Shown piece after piece: positions 15,680 through 24,184 of a stretch of DNA of 34,154 nucleotides (position 1 is the stretch's first letter; every line of letters starts with the position of its first letter). The translations under genes and the position numbers were made by a program. This stretch comes from JAZFYD01 sp036443405 (lineage in GTDB: Bacteria > Planctomycetota > PLA2), in the NCBI GenBank assembly GCA_036443405.1, contig JAZFYD010000211.1:1-34154 (forward strand), given 5' to 3'. Below the pieces are notes generated by a model that worked only from the letters and a program-made list of their open reading frames with translations, made no database searches and was not told where the DNA came from.

Positions 15680-16474
15680 ATGGCGATTCACGAAACCGCG
15701 ATCCTCGACCCGGGTGCCGAACTCGCGGACGGCGTCGATGTCGGGCCCTACGCGGTGATTGGCGCGGGTGTGCGGATAGGGGCCGGGTGCCGCATTGGCC
15801 CGCACGCGCATCTGGAAGGGCCTCTCGACATGGGGGAGGACTGTGTCGTCGGCACCTCCAGCGTGATCGGGCTCGCGCCGCAAACCGTTGGGGACGACGG
15901 ACCCGGCGGTGCGACGCGTATCGGTGTGCGCAACGTGTTTCGCGAGTTCTCGCAGGTGCATCGCTCCCGCTACGCGGACAAGGCGACGGTGATTGGTGCG
16001 CGCAACTACTTCATGGCCGGGGCGCACGTGGCCCACGACTGCGTTCTCGCCGACGACATCGTGATGGTGAACAACACGGCCCTGGCCGGCCACGTCGAGG
16101 TCGCCTCGGGCGCGTTTTTCGGCGGGGGCGCGATGATCCACCAGTTCGTGCGCATCGGAACGCTGGCGATGGTCGGTGGGTACGCCGGGCTCGCGAACGA
16201 TGCTCCGCCCTATTCGATGACCCAGGGCATTCGCCCTGCAGTGATCGCGGGGTTGAACATGGTGGGTCTGCGCAGAGCCGGGGTGTCGACGGCCACGCGC
16301 CGCGCGTTGAAGGCCGCGTACGCCGTCATCTTCCGCACCGAGGGGCCGATGGAGGATCGCCTCGCGTCGCTTTGTCACGACGAGACGCCGGAGGTGCGGC
16401 ACCTCGTCGAGTTCATGCGCACGAGCGAACGCGGTGTTTTGCGCATGGCACGGGGTGGTTCCGAAGGCGAGTAG
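15680..16474 (+). CDS. lpxA: acyl-ACP--UDP-N-acetylglucosamine O-acyltransferase
   Basis: LpxA carries out the first step of lipid A synthesis, moving a 3-hydroxyacyl chain from ACP to the 3-OH of UDP-GlcNAc in the cytoplasm. The 264-residue length equals the family norm. Hexapeptide repeats run from residue 8 to about 175. The catalytic His119 lies in AHVAHDC, equivalent to E. coli His125, and HQFVRIG and MVGGYAGLANDAPPYS follow as in the family. Gly167 aligns with E. coli Gly173, the acyl-chain ruler residue, hinting at a long hydroxyacyl donor. The C-terminal helical domain is present. The usual neighbours lpxD, fabZ and lpxB are not here; instead it follows a HEAT gene by 14 bp. Its presence implies a lipid A-bearing outer membrane. 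Confidence 0.94.
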   Translation: MAIHETAILDPGAELADGVDVGPYAVIGAGVRIGAGCRIGPHAHLEGPLDMGEDCVVGTSSVIGLAPQTVGDDGPGGATRIGVRNVFREFSQVHRSRYADKATVIGARNYFMAGAHVAHDCVLADDIVMVNNTALAGHVEVASGAFFGGGAMIHQFVRIGTLAMVGGYAGLANDAPPYSMTQGIRPAVIAGLNMVGLRRAGVSTATRRALKAAYAVIFRTEGPMEDRLASLCHDETPEVRHLVEFMRTSERGVLRMARGGSEGE

Positions 16475-16597
16475 CGGGCCGCGCCGCGGTTCCGGGCTCC
16501 GACCGCTCAGCTCCCGGGCCGTCGCGAAAGCTGAACGTTTCGGGGCCGACTCCATCGGATTTCGGTGCGGCACGGTCCGTGCGTCACCGCCAAGCGA

Positions 16598-16888
16598 ATG
16601 GAAGCCTCAGACGAAACGAAAAATCAAATCGACAAAGTGATCGGCGACTTGAGTGTGCGTTACGGTCACGACTCCTCGCTTTTGGACCGGCTGCGGCCCG
16701 TTGTGGAACGGGTTTTCGCGGCACGGGTCGAGGCCGACACGCGCGAGGAACTCATTGCGCTGGTCGAAGAGACCTACGCGACGCACTCCCGCCTGCGCCA
16801 GTCGATGGCCGATGTCCGCCAGCGCCTCAGGCTGAAGGTCAACGAGGCGTATGGCCGCATGCTGGGCATCGAACCGCCCCGCGTCTGA
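16598..16888 (+). CDS. small helical protein of unknown function
   Basis: I do not recognise this 96-residue product. It is charged and almost entirely helical (VIGDLSVRYGHDSSLLDRLRP, then EELIALVEETYATHSRLRQS), with no cysteine, signal peptide or membrane segment, so it is probably cytoplasmic. The ATG at 16598 opens the helical region; a GTG at 16565 would add 11 basic residues. A 13-base dyad, GCACGGTCCGTGC, lies at 16570-16582 just upstream and could be an operator. The gene follows lpxA by 123 bp and converges on the MEMO gene. Confidence 0.6.
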   Translation: MEASDETKNQIDKVIGDLSVRYGHDSSLLDRLRPVVERVFAARVEADTREELIALVEETYATHSRLRQSMADVRQRLRLKVNEAYGRMLGIEPPRV

Positions 16889-16931
16889 CTACGAGCGGGT
16901 CTCCAATCCGATCTCTCGCTCGCGCTCCTAG

Positions 16932-18155
16932 CTACGGAAACGCGACGGCGGTGTAGGTGACGAGCGATCCGGTGTCGGGGTCGATTCGGCCCTGGCCGTA
17001 CGACAGCAATTCGCCGGGTGTCTCGTCGAGGCGCAGCGTGAGGTAGATCGGCGCGACGCCGCAGACGTTGCGGGCGTTCTTGTCGTGCGCGATGTCTTGG
17101 AAGAAGCTCTCGGCATCCCCCGCGACGATGTGGTCGAGCAGCACGCGGTCGGCGCTCTCCTGCTCCGTTTCGGCGTCCTCGTCCAATCCGTCGGCGTCGC
17201 CGTAACGGGGGCCGCGGTGCGCAAGGTCCACGCTCGCGATGAGCAGCGTCGTTCCGCGCGCCTCCGCAATCGTGTCGCGCAGCGCGTTCACGAATTTGTC
17301 GATCTCCGGGTCGTCGGCGGGGGAGCGCGCATCCTCGATCAAATCGTGAAACGAGCCGATCAGCAGCGGCACGAGAAGCGGCGGGTTGTCCGGCCAGTGG
17401 CGCGCGATCCAGAGCGCCTGGAACTCGACCGAGTGCTCGGCCTTGTGCGTCATCTGGTCCGCGTCGAAGCAGTCACCCGATCGCGCTTCGAGTGCGTCGA
17501 GGAACGCCGCGTCGTGCCGCAGCGTGCCGAGCGGGGTTGCGAAGTCCTTGCGGCACGCGATGACGCGCCGGTCGCTCGCGGCGTGACAGACGCCGAGCAC
17601 GACGACGCGCTCCGGTCTCGGTGCGCCCGCGAGCGCGCGATGGGCGCCTCCGTGCACGTCCGCGCCCAGACGCAGGTCGATGTGCGGAGCGATCAGCCGC
17701 CGGACATGGCCGGTGGAGGTTTGCGTTTTGTCGCCCGCACCGTCGCCCAACATCTCGTCGAGAAACGTGCGCGCTTCGTCGGCGCCGGCGGGATACGCGC
17801 TGCCGGCATGCGCGGCGGCGCGCACCGGTTCGCTCGCAAACGCCGCCTCGCGGGCCGCGCGCTCGTCGCGGAAGCGCTCGTTGTCCAACAAGAAGCAGCG
17901 GTCCAGGGACTCCGCGAGCGTGGTCAGCCCGTCGGGAGTTACGCCCTTCACGCCCTCGCTTTCGAGCCGCGCGCAGATCTCGTCGATCGTGCTGATCCCA
18001 TCGAACACGACCAGGAGGCCGAGCAACCCGGGATCGACAAGCGCCGTTTCTTCGGAGTAGCTGTCGGGGTCCTTGAGCGCGATCAGCGTCCGTCCCTCGA
18101 CCTCCACCTGTACCGGTTCAACGGCACGAAGTCGGGGACGGTCCGTGGCGTTCAT
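16932..18155 (-). CDS. MEMO-family protein (AmmeMemoRadiSam system protein B) with an extra N-terminal PqqD-like domain
   Basis: The 407-residue product has a MEMO-like domain (LigB-type dioxygenase fold) from about residue 115 to the end: AGSAYPAG, APHIDLRLG (His158), VLGVCHAASD (His191), HKAEHSVEFQALW, SVDLAHRGPRYGD (Asp310 and His313) and NVCGVAPI (Cys365). These His/His/Cys positions match the metal site of human MEMO1, so the site looks intact. Residues about 20-100 form an additional winged-helix-like domain (LVDPGLLGLLVVFDGISTIDEI) resembling PqqD-type peptide-recognition folds. The usual AMMECR1 and radical SAM partners are not in the window. The start overlaps the stop of the preceding secreted paralogue as ATGA, making this the last gene of the long sigma-factor block. 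Confidence 0.85.
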   Translation of the reverse strand: MNATDRPRLRAVEPVQVEVEGRTLIALKDPDSYSEETALVDPGLLGLLVVFDGISTIDEICARLESEGVKGVTPDGLTTLAESLDRCFLLDNERFRDERAAREAAFASEPVRAAAHAGSAYPAGADEARTFLDEMLGDGAGDKTQTSTGHVRRLIAPHIDLRLGADVHGGAHRALAGAPRPERVVVLGVCHAASDRRVIACRKDFATPLGTLRHDAAFLDALEARSGDCFDADQMTHKAEHSVEFQALWIARHWPDNPPLLVPLLIGSFHDLIEDARSPADDPEIDKFVNALRDTIAEARGTTLLIASVDLAHRGPRYGDADGLDEDAETEQESADRVLLDHIVAGDAESFFQDIAHDKNARNVCGVAPIYLTLRLDETPGELLSYGQGRIDPDTGSLVTYTAVAFP

Positions 18156-19393
18156 TTGTCCCTTGCCGGTTTGAGTTTCTTCAGAAACTTCTGCGCGTCG
18201 GCTTGCATCTCGGCTTGGTCAAACGTCAGTATGTGGGATCGCTCGCACGTGCGCCAGTCGCCTGTTGCGCGGAGGTCCACCAGAAACGCCTCGAACGCCT
18301 CGCGGTATTTCTTCGGCCCCGCCTGGAAAAAGGCCGCGTAGAAAAAGGCGTTCGCAGAGAAGGTGTCGAAGTCCTTATCCCGCAGGTCGCGCATCCTCGT
18401 GAACGTGAAGTTGCGGCGCGGAAGATCCACGAGATACCCATTCGCCACGAACGGCAATTTCTTGCCACATGCCACGTAGCTCGCTTCAACATTCCGCAGG
18501 CCGACATTGAGCCACATGGGCTCGTAGACGGCGTAGGTCACCGCGTGCAGCAGTTCGTGAAGAGCGCGGTGGAACATGACAACCTGGTTTTGCTCCGGGT
18601 GCTTTCCAAGTGCCTTGCAGAACATTCGGAGATTGGCCGGGTCGGAATGGAAGTCCGCATCCACCAATCCGGCGCCCACGTCCTTCATTTGGCTGAACTC
18701 GGTGAGGACGATGAGTTGCGGAAGTGCGTGACGCGGGCTCGGGAGCATTCCGTGGATGGCCTCGAACCTTTTGATGCCGTTTGCGAGCTCACGCCGAATG
18801 GTATTGCACTTTCCCTTCACAGTGTCGTGCTGAAGAACCAGGAATCCCCGCAAGTTCGTTTTGCGATATCCCTCCGGAATGTGCGGGCTGCTGGGCAAAT
18901 CGGCAACGACACTTTTGGAAATGGCGGCCAGTTCCGTCAGGTACTGCTCGTATGTGCTCAGGTCCACGCGGAAGCGGACCGAAATCATGTTCCCGCGGAT
19001 GGAACGGTAGAAAATCGCGACGTAGTCGGTGGCGCCAGCGTAGGAAACGGTGTGCACCGCCGGATCCTTCAGAACCTTGGTTTGACGGTTCTTGGTCAAA
19101 ACGGGCGCGCCCATGTCGAAGAACGCCTGCGCCCGTTCGACCAACGCTTCACCGCGACGATCGTTCACATAGCAGTACCCGAGTTCCTCGCCCGGCGCCG
19201 TGAACGTCAGCCGCATGAATTGATTGTCTTTCGGCTCTTTCCGATCGCGCGGTTGCCACTCGTCCGGAATCGTGATGCGGACATTTTTGTCCGCGGACTC
19301 GAACGTCTCCGCCGTGGCAGGTGTTGCCGCCAGTGCGAGCATCACCGCCGTTGCGAGAGCGCCCGGTAGTCGGAAGGTGTTGGCGGAGTTCAT
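18152..19393 (-). CDS. secreted DUF1570-like protein, paralogue 4, retaining HExxH
   Basis: The 413-residue product has a signal peptide ending near ATPATA (residues 10-28). An N-terminal beta domain (about 30-170) opens with VRITIPDEWQP and contains YVAIFYRSIRGNMISVRF. The C-terminal half resembles the peptidase-like DUF1570 family of Planctomycetes: HALPQLIVLTEF, then HELLH (residues 279-283) and EPMWLNVGL, ending with the array signature LRATGDWRTCERSHILTFDQ. HELLH could bind zinc, but the Glu expected in WLxEG is Val297; Glu303 might substitute. It overlaps both neighbours by ATGA, so translation is coupled to paralogue 3 and the MEMO protein. Peptidase activity is possible but unproven. 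Confidence 0.8.
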   Translation of the reverse strand: MNSANTFRLPGALATAVMLALAATPATAETFESADKNVRITIPDEWQPRDRKEPKDNQFMRLTFTAPGEELGYCYVNDRRGEALVERAQAFFDMGAPVLTKNRQTKVLKDPAVHTVSYAGATDYVAIFYRSIRGNMISVRFRVDLSTYEQYLTELAAISKSVVADLPSSPHIPEGYRKTNLRGFLVLQHDTVKGKCNTIRRELANGIKRFEAIHGMLPSPRHALPQLIVLTEFSQMKDVGAGLVDADFHSDPANLRMFCKALGKHPEQNQVVMFHRALHELLHAVTYAVYEPMWLNVGLRNVEASYVACGKKLPFVANGYLVDLPRRNFTFTRMRDLRDKDFDTFSANAFFYAAFFQAGPKKYREAFEAFLVDLRATGDWRTCERSHILTFDQAEMQADAQKFLKKLKPARDK

Positions 19394-20622
19394 TTGGACG
19401 CCTCGGCGGTCAACCGCTTGCGGATGTACTTTAATGCGTCTTTGTGCAGCTTGTTCTGGTCCAGCGCGAGGATGTGACCGGTCGCTGCCCTCCAGTCGCC
19501 GGTTTCGCGCAGATCGGCGAGCAGGCTCTTGTACGCTTTTTTGTAGATCGCGGGGCCGTCGAGGAACAGGGCGACATAGGCGAATGCGTGGTCGTTGAAC
19601 TCGCCCCAGTTGGCGCCGCGCATCTTGACCATGTCGTCGAACCGCACCAGCGTGGGTGGGATGCGGCGGTACATGGCGAGACTCAGTCGCGGCAGCTTCT
19701 TGCCGAGATAGAACTCGCTCCAGATGACTTGGCCGAGCCCGATGCTCAGCCATCGCGGTTCGAGCGAACCATAGGTGAGCGCGTACTGGAACTCGTAGTG
19801 TTCCGATGCGAATGCCGCGACTCTCTCGGGGGGCGCGTCCTTGCCGAGGGGTTTGCAGAACATCTGCAGCCGCGGCCAATCCACGTCGAATTCGATCGTT
19901 CCAAACTCGTTCTTGAAGTCCGAGCGTTGGCTGTGCTCCGCCAGCACGTTGATCTGCGGCATGCCATGGCGCACGCCCGGAAGCTTGCCGTGCTGTGCGG
20001 TGAAGCGCTTGGTGCTGGCCGCGAGGGCTTTTTTAAGCGGTGACAGGTTCGACCGGATCGACGGGTGCTTCAGGATCAGGAAGCCGTTCTTCTTGCTCGT
20101 CTTGTAGTCGGGGTGGTTGACGGGCCGCGTCACCAGATCCGCGGTTAGCGAGTCCACGACCTCCAGAAAGAGCTTCTGGTATTCGTCGTGGATCTTCGCG
20201 AGGGTGCGGAACTCAACCGAGAACAGGTTGCCGCGATTCGTACGGTAGTAGATGGCTACGAAGTTGTCGCGCGCCTCGCCTCCCTCGTGCGCGATCAGGT
20301 GCGGGCGCGGTTCCATACGCACTTCGCGATGGGAATACACGTCTTCCCAGAACCACTCGTCGTCGTATGCCGCGGTGCGCTCTGTGAGCGCACCCGAGCG
20401 CTCGTAGCGAATCCGCAGGTAGCAGTTCGAGTCCCAGTTGGGCACACGAAAGGTCGCTCGGATGGCGGAATCGTCGTCCGGGTTCTTCTCGCGAAGTGCC
20501 GGCTTCCACTCGTCGGAGATCACGACGCGGACAATCTTGTCCTCCGATTCGAGCGTCTTTGCCGCGGCCGGCGTGCCGAGCAGTGCGACAAGCAGCGCCG
20601 TTACCCATCCCCGTTTGTTCAT
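19390..20622 (-). CDS. secreted DUF1570-like protein, paralogue 3, HExxH lost
   Basis: This 410-residue protein has a signal peptide (residues 1-21, TPAAA). The architecture is the same as its neighbours: VRVVISDEWKP at the start of domain one, FVAIYYRTNRGNLFSVEF, GFLILKHPSIRS, HGMPQINVLAEHSQ and the C-terminal signature LRETGDWRAATGHILALDQ. At the aligned metal site it reads YEFQY (276-280) instead of HExxH, and WLSIG instead of WLNEG, so zinc peptidase chemistry is very unlikely. The ATG is at 20620-20622. It is separated by 64 bp from paralogue 2 and overlaps paralogue 4 by ATGA. Confidence 0.8.
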   Translation of the reverse strand: MNKRGWVTALLVALLGTPAAAKTLESEDKIVRVVISDEWKPALREKNPDDDSAIRATFRVPNWDSNCYLRIRYERSGALTERTAAYDDEWFWEDVYSHREVRMEPRPHLIAHEGGEARDNFVAIYYRTNRGNLFSVEFRTLAKIHDEYQKLFLEVVDSLTADLVTRPVNHPDYKTSKKNGFLILKHPSIRSNLSPLKKALAASTKRFTAQHGKLPGVRHGMPQINVLAEHSQRSDFKNEFGTIEFDVDWPRLQMFCKPLGKDAPPERVAAFASEHYEFQYALTYGSLEPRWLSIGLGQVIWSEFYLGKKLPRLSLAMYRRIPPTLVRFDDMVKMRGANWGEFNDHAFAYVALFLDGPAIYKKAYKSLLADLRETGDWRAATGHILALDQNKLHKDALKYIRKRLTAEASK

Positions 20623-20686
20623 CGTCCCATCCCCCTATTTGCTCCCGTTGCCACTTTCCAAAGGCACCGCGCGCGTCATCCTACCG

Positions 20687-21931
20687 TCATCGTTTTCGGT
20701 CCACCGGCTTCATTCGCTTTTTGATGAAACTCTTCAGGTCGGATCGGAACGCGTCCTGATCCAACGTGTACAGGTGCGTCTCCTCGCACTTCCGCCAGTC
20801 GCCGGTTTCGCGCAGGTCCTTCAAAAACGCCCGGAATGCTTCGCGGTACGTTTTCGGGCCGGTCAGGAAAAACGCGACGCAGGCAAACGAGTGGTTCCAA
20901 AACGCCTTGCCGTTTTTGTGCTCGAGCGCCACTACGTCGCGAAGCGCAAGCGTCTCCCTCGGCAAGCCCCGTTCATAACTCTCGTCGATCCACGGCACCG
21001 ATCTTCCACACAGCACCGCGCTGCGGGTCACGCGTTGCAAGCCACCCCAGAGCCAGCGCGGACGATCGTGGCCGTAAGTCAACGCGAACAGCAAGTCGTG
21101 CAATTCCGCGTGGAACCAGGCGACACGCCACGTCTCGGTGTCCGAATTCAGCGAGCGTGCGAAAACACGCATGTGCTGCCAGTCATCCTCGAACTCGTAG
21201 TTGCGCAGTGGCGCCCCGAAGTCTTTGCGCTGCTTGAAATCCGTCAGGACGATCACCTGCGGGAGCGCGTGGCTCGCGCCCGGGATCTTCCCGTGGATCG
21301 CTTCGAAGTCCTTCACCGTCGCCGAGATGGCGCGTTTGATCGTGACCAGCTTGGATTTGACCGACGGGTGCTTGAGTACGAGTAGGCCGTCTTTATTGAA
21401 GCGCTTGTAGGCCGCGTTGTCCGGCGGCAGGGTGGGGACGTCGGCGACGAATCCGTCGAGGGCCGCGATCAGTTCCTTCTGGCGTTTCTTGAGAACCGCC
21501 GGCATTCCGTAGAACTCGAACGCGAACATGTTGCCGCGAATCAGTCGGTAGTAGATCGTGTGCGCGCGACTTTTGTCGGCGTTGTGGCAAACCACGTGCA
21601 CCTCCGGCTCGAGGCGTACCTCGCGGTGCGGGAGGTGTTGGTAGCCGAGATATTTGTGGCGGTACGCCTGCGCGCGCGTGGTCAGCGCCCAGCCGCGCAG
21701 GTCCCAGACGTCGAGGTAGACCATCGCGTCCCAGTCCGTGTGCTTGAAGTAGAGCGCGAGCAACACGGCTGGGTGTTTGGCGCCGCTGCGGACTGCGGGC
21801 ATCCAGTCGTCCGAGACGGTGAGCCGGATGCGTTTGTCGCGCTCCGCTTCGAATTCCGCCGCCGGGGTTGCCGTCGCGAAGACGGCGACGAGGATCGCAA
21901 GGTGCGCAGCCAACGGACCCGCTAGGCTCAT
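20687..21931 (-). CDS. secreted DUF1570-like protein, paralogue 2, HExxH partly lost
   Basis: This 414-residue protein has a signal peptide (residues 1-25, TATPAAE). Domain one opens with IRLTVSDDWMP and holds TIYYRLIRGNMFAFEF. Domain two has GLLVLKHPSVKS, HALPQVIVLTDFKQ, the aligned site HDLLF (278-282), PRWLWGGL and the array signature LRETGDWRKCEETHLYTLDQ. Here the first His is kept, but the Glu is Asp, the second His is Phe and the third ligand is Gly296. I chose the ATG at 21929-21931, which directly precedes the hydrophobic leader; the upstream in-frame residues belong to the overlapping 3' end of paralogue 1. Only five bases separate it from paralogue 1. Confidence 0.8.
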   Translation of the reverse strand: MSLAGPLAAHLAILVAVFATATPAAEFEAERDKRIRLTVSDDWMPAVRSGAKHPAVLLALYFKHTDWDAMVYLDVWDLRGWALTTRAQAYRHKYLGYQHLPHREVRLEPEVHVVCHNADKSRAHTIYYRLIRGNMFAFEFYGMPAVLKKRQKELIAALDGFVADVPTLPPDNAAYKRFNKDGLLVLKHPSVKSKLVTIKRAISATVKDFEAIHGKIPGASHALPQVIVLTDFKQRKDFGAPLRNYEFEDDWQHMRVFARSLNSDTETWRVAWFHAELHDLLFALTYGHDRPRWLWGGLQRVTRSAVLCGRSVPWIDESYERGLPRETLALRDVVALEHKNGKAFWNHSFACVAFFLTGPKTYREAFRAFLKDLRETGDWRKCEETHLYTLDQDAFRSDLKSFIKKRMKPVDRKR

Positions 21932-21936
21932 CGGAA

Positions 21937-23199
21937 CTACTTCTTCACCTTGACGTGCTTGAGTTTTCTGCGACGCCAGTTCGTCGCGGCCTTGTGCAGC
22001 TTGGCCTGGTCCAATGAGAGGATGTGTTTTTCCTCGGCGGCTGCAAAGTCGCCGGTCGTGCGCCACTCATCGAGAAACGCCCTGTAGATCTTGCGGTACT
22101 TCTTGTCGCCCCGCTTGAAGAACCCGATGTAGACGCCCGCGTGTTTCACCATCGTGTTCTGGTCGGACATCTTGCGTACATCCGGCAGGGGCTTGATCGG
22201 GTTTGCGAGAAACCCCCTTTCCCACCCCTCGAGGATGTTCGGCAGTTTCTTGCCCGTCTCGAACTCGATGCGCGCGACAATCGACTCGCCGCGTCCGACC
22301 CACTGAGGGCCGATGCTGCCGTAGGCCTGCATCAGCAGTAGATACTGCGTGAACTGCGCGACCGAACTGGGCACCTTTGTCGGGTCCGTGATGAACGGGA
22401 CAGCGAACATCCGCGCGTCGTTGAGGTCGAGGTACACGGCCTCGTTCGCGTCGGCGACTTCCTTCTTGATCGACCGTGCGTCCTCGCGGTCAGGGTGAAT
22501 CAGGATCTGCGCCGGGGCGTCGGTCTCCTTCGGGAGCTGGTGGAACTTTCCAAACGCCTTTGCCTGCTTGCCCACGAGCTTTTTCAGGTCGTTGGTTTTC
22601 TGTTTGACGCGTGGATGTGTGAGAAAGACGAAGAAGCCCTTTTTCTCCACCTTGTACTCTTTGGGATAGGGCGGGTGCGGCGGAATGTCGGCCTTGAGGC
22701 TCGCGCAGACGCTGAAGAGATTGGCGCGCTCTTTCTCCAGAAACCCCTTGGGAAGGTCGAGGATGATCCGGAATCCCAGGCCGCGGATCTTTCTGTAGAC
22801 GAACAATCGGACGTGCTCGTCTTCGTCCTTTGTGTAGTGCCAGGCCAGGTGCGGCAGCGGGCTCATGCCCGTTTCGTGGTGCGAGGGGTTCGGGACGTTG
22901 TTGCGCTCGCCCTCCGCTGCCGCCTTCGGCTGGGCTGTCGGCGGGCCCATTCGCCCCGAGATGATGTTCACGTCCGCCGACTGCCGCTGTAGCGTTCCGT
23001 TGAGGCGTACCTTCAAGACCGTGTCGTTGTATGTCAGCCTTGGGTCTTCCGTCGTCCAGCCGCCGGGGACGGTGATCGTGTACTTGCCGGACTTGTCCGA
23101 GTAGGGGAACGGCTTCGCCTTTTTCGGTTTCTCGTCGGCGAGAACCGGGGCAAGGAGCAGGGCAACGAGCAGGGGGGCGATTCGGCGCGGGTTTAACAC
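21937..23199 (-). CDS. secreted DUF1570-like protein, paralogue 1, most divergent, no HExxH
   Basis: This 420-residue protein has a signal peptide (residues 1-21). It is rich in Lys and is the most divergent of the four paralogues. Domain one contains YTITVPGGWTT and VRLFVYRKIRGLGFRI; domain two contains GFFVFLTHPRVKQK, DAPAQILIHPD, and the array signature WRTTGDFAAAEEKHILSLDQ. At the aligned metal site it reads QYLLL (285-289), with WVGRGES after it, so no zinc ligands remain. The start is a GTG at 23197-23199 with GGTGG just upstream. It lies 46 bp downstream of the PDZ gene and is probably transcribed with it. A binding or structural role in the envelope is more likely than catalysis. Confidence 0.78.
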   Translation of the reverse strand: MLNPRRIAPLLVALLLAPVLADEKPKKAKPFPYSDKSGKYTITVPGGWTTEDPRLTYNDTVLKVRLNGTLQRQSADVNIISGRMGPPTAQPKAAAEGERNNVPNPSHHETGMSPLPHLAWHYTKDEDEHVRLFVYRKIRGLGFRIILDLPKGFLEKERANLFSVCASLKADIPPHPPYPKEYKVEKKGFFVFLTHPRVKQKTNDLKKLVGKQAKAFGKFHQLPKETDAPAQILIHPDREDARSIKKEVADANEAVYLDLNDARMFAVPFITDPTKVPSSVAQFTQYLLLMQAYGSIGPQWVGRGESIVARIEFETGKKLPNILEGWERGFLANPIKPLPDVRKMSDQNTMVKHAGVYIGFFKRGDKKYRKIYRAFLDEWRTTGDFAAAEEKHILSLDQAKLHKAATNWRRRKLKHVKVKK

Positions 23200-23245
23200 G
23201 GCGCCACCAGTGTGATATGCGACGTCGTGTCTGGGAAGGGGCGTT

Positions 23246-24184
23246 TTACCGGTTGCCCCGCGGATTCGCCCCCTGATCGAGATTTCCTGCGCCGATCTTC
23301 AGTTCGCGCTTCTTGGTTCGGCGCACGATTTCGAGTGTGGCTTGCGTGCCCGGTTTGCCGACCTTCCTGAGGTCGCGCGCCTCCGTGATCAGCTCGCCAT
23401 CGATGCTGAGAAGGACGTCGAAACGCCGCAGGCCGAGTTTGTCCGCCCGGCCCCCCTCGATGACACGCTCGATCACGAGGCCGGTCTCCGCGGGAAGGCC
23501 AAGGTGGAACGCCAGCTCCGGCGCAGGCTTGCGCACCGTCACGCCGAGTTCCAGGATGGCGCTCGTGGAGGGTCTGGAGGTGAGATCGAACGGCGAGAGG
23601 GCGAACCGCGGAAGCGGACTGCGCTTACCGGTGGTGTCCCCGAAAAAGACGTACGCGCTGCTGCGAAGCTTCAGGAACGGGTGGCGTTTCTGTAGTTCCT
23701 GCATCGTGCCGCTATCCGTGAAATCGCTACTGATCCCATCGTCGCCCGTCAGGGTTGCCGAGAGTTCGTATTTGCCCCTGCCGGCGCTGCGCAACGTGTA
23801 GCTGCCTTTGGCTCCGTCTTTGGTGAACGATCCGCGCATCATCGTTGTCCTGGCGCCGGGCCTGGTCTCGATCACGATACCGGGGCCGCCGAATCCGAGC
23901 GGCCCGCTGAATGGACTTCCGGACCACATACCCCCGACCTGTTTGGACAACTGCGCGTGCAGGCGAAGAAGCTCGTCCATGACGCTTCTGAGATCTTCCG
24001 TCGCGAGCGCCTTGATCTGCTCGCCGTCCAACTCGTCTCCAAGCAGCTTGCGCAAGATCTCATCCAGCTTCTCGCGAGACTCGATCTGCGGGGCGGGGGG
24101 CGCGGGGTCCTTCTTCTCGTCGTCCGCGTTTGCCGCGAACGCGGACAGGCATGCGATGCCGAGAATCATGAGCGTGTGTTTCAT
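23246..24184 (-). CDS. secreted PDZ-domain protein in the ECF-sigma operon
   Basis: The 312-residue product has a signal peptide (MKHTLMILGIACLSAFAANA) and a helical segment at about 35-85 (REKLDEILRKLLGDELD). A Gly/Ser-rich linker, a beta-rich middle and a PDZ domain at about 205-300 follow; the PDZ includes TGLVIERVIEGGRADKLGL and FDVLLSIDGELITEARDL. PDZ domains bind peptide C-termini and in the periplasm often serve stress sensing or protease regulation. No protease triad is present. The ATG overlaps the stop of the anti-sigma-like gene as ATGA, so it is translated with the sigma pair. A role in sensing for the sigma factor is inferred from position only. Confidence 0.8.
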   Translation of the reverse strand: MKHTLMILGIACLSAFAANADDEKKDPAPPAPQIESREKLDEILRKLLGDELDGEQIKALATEDLRSVMDELLRLHAQLSKQVGGMWSGSPFSGPLGFGGPGIVIETRPGARTTMMRGSFTKDGAKGSYTLRSAGRGKYELSATLTGDDGISSDFTDSGTMQELQKRHPFLKLRSSAYVFFGDTTGKRSPLPRFALSPFDLTSRPSTSAILELGVTVRKPAPELAFHLGLPAETGLVIERVIEGGRADKLGLRRFDVLLSIDGELITEARDLRKVGKPGTQATLEIVRRTKKRELKIGAGNLDQGANPRGNR

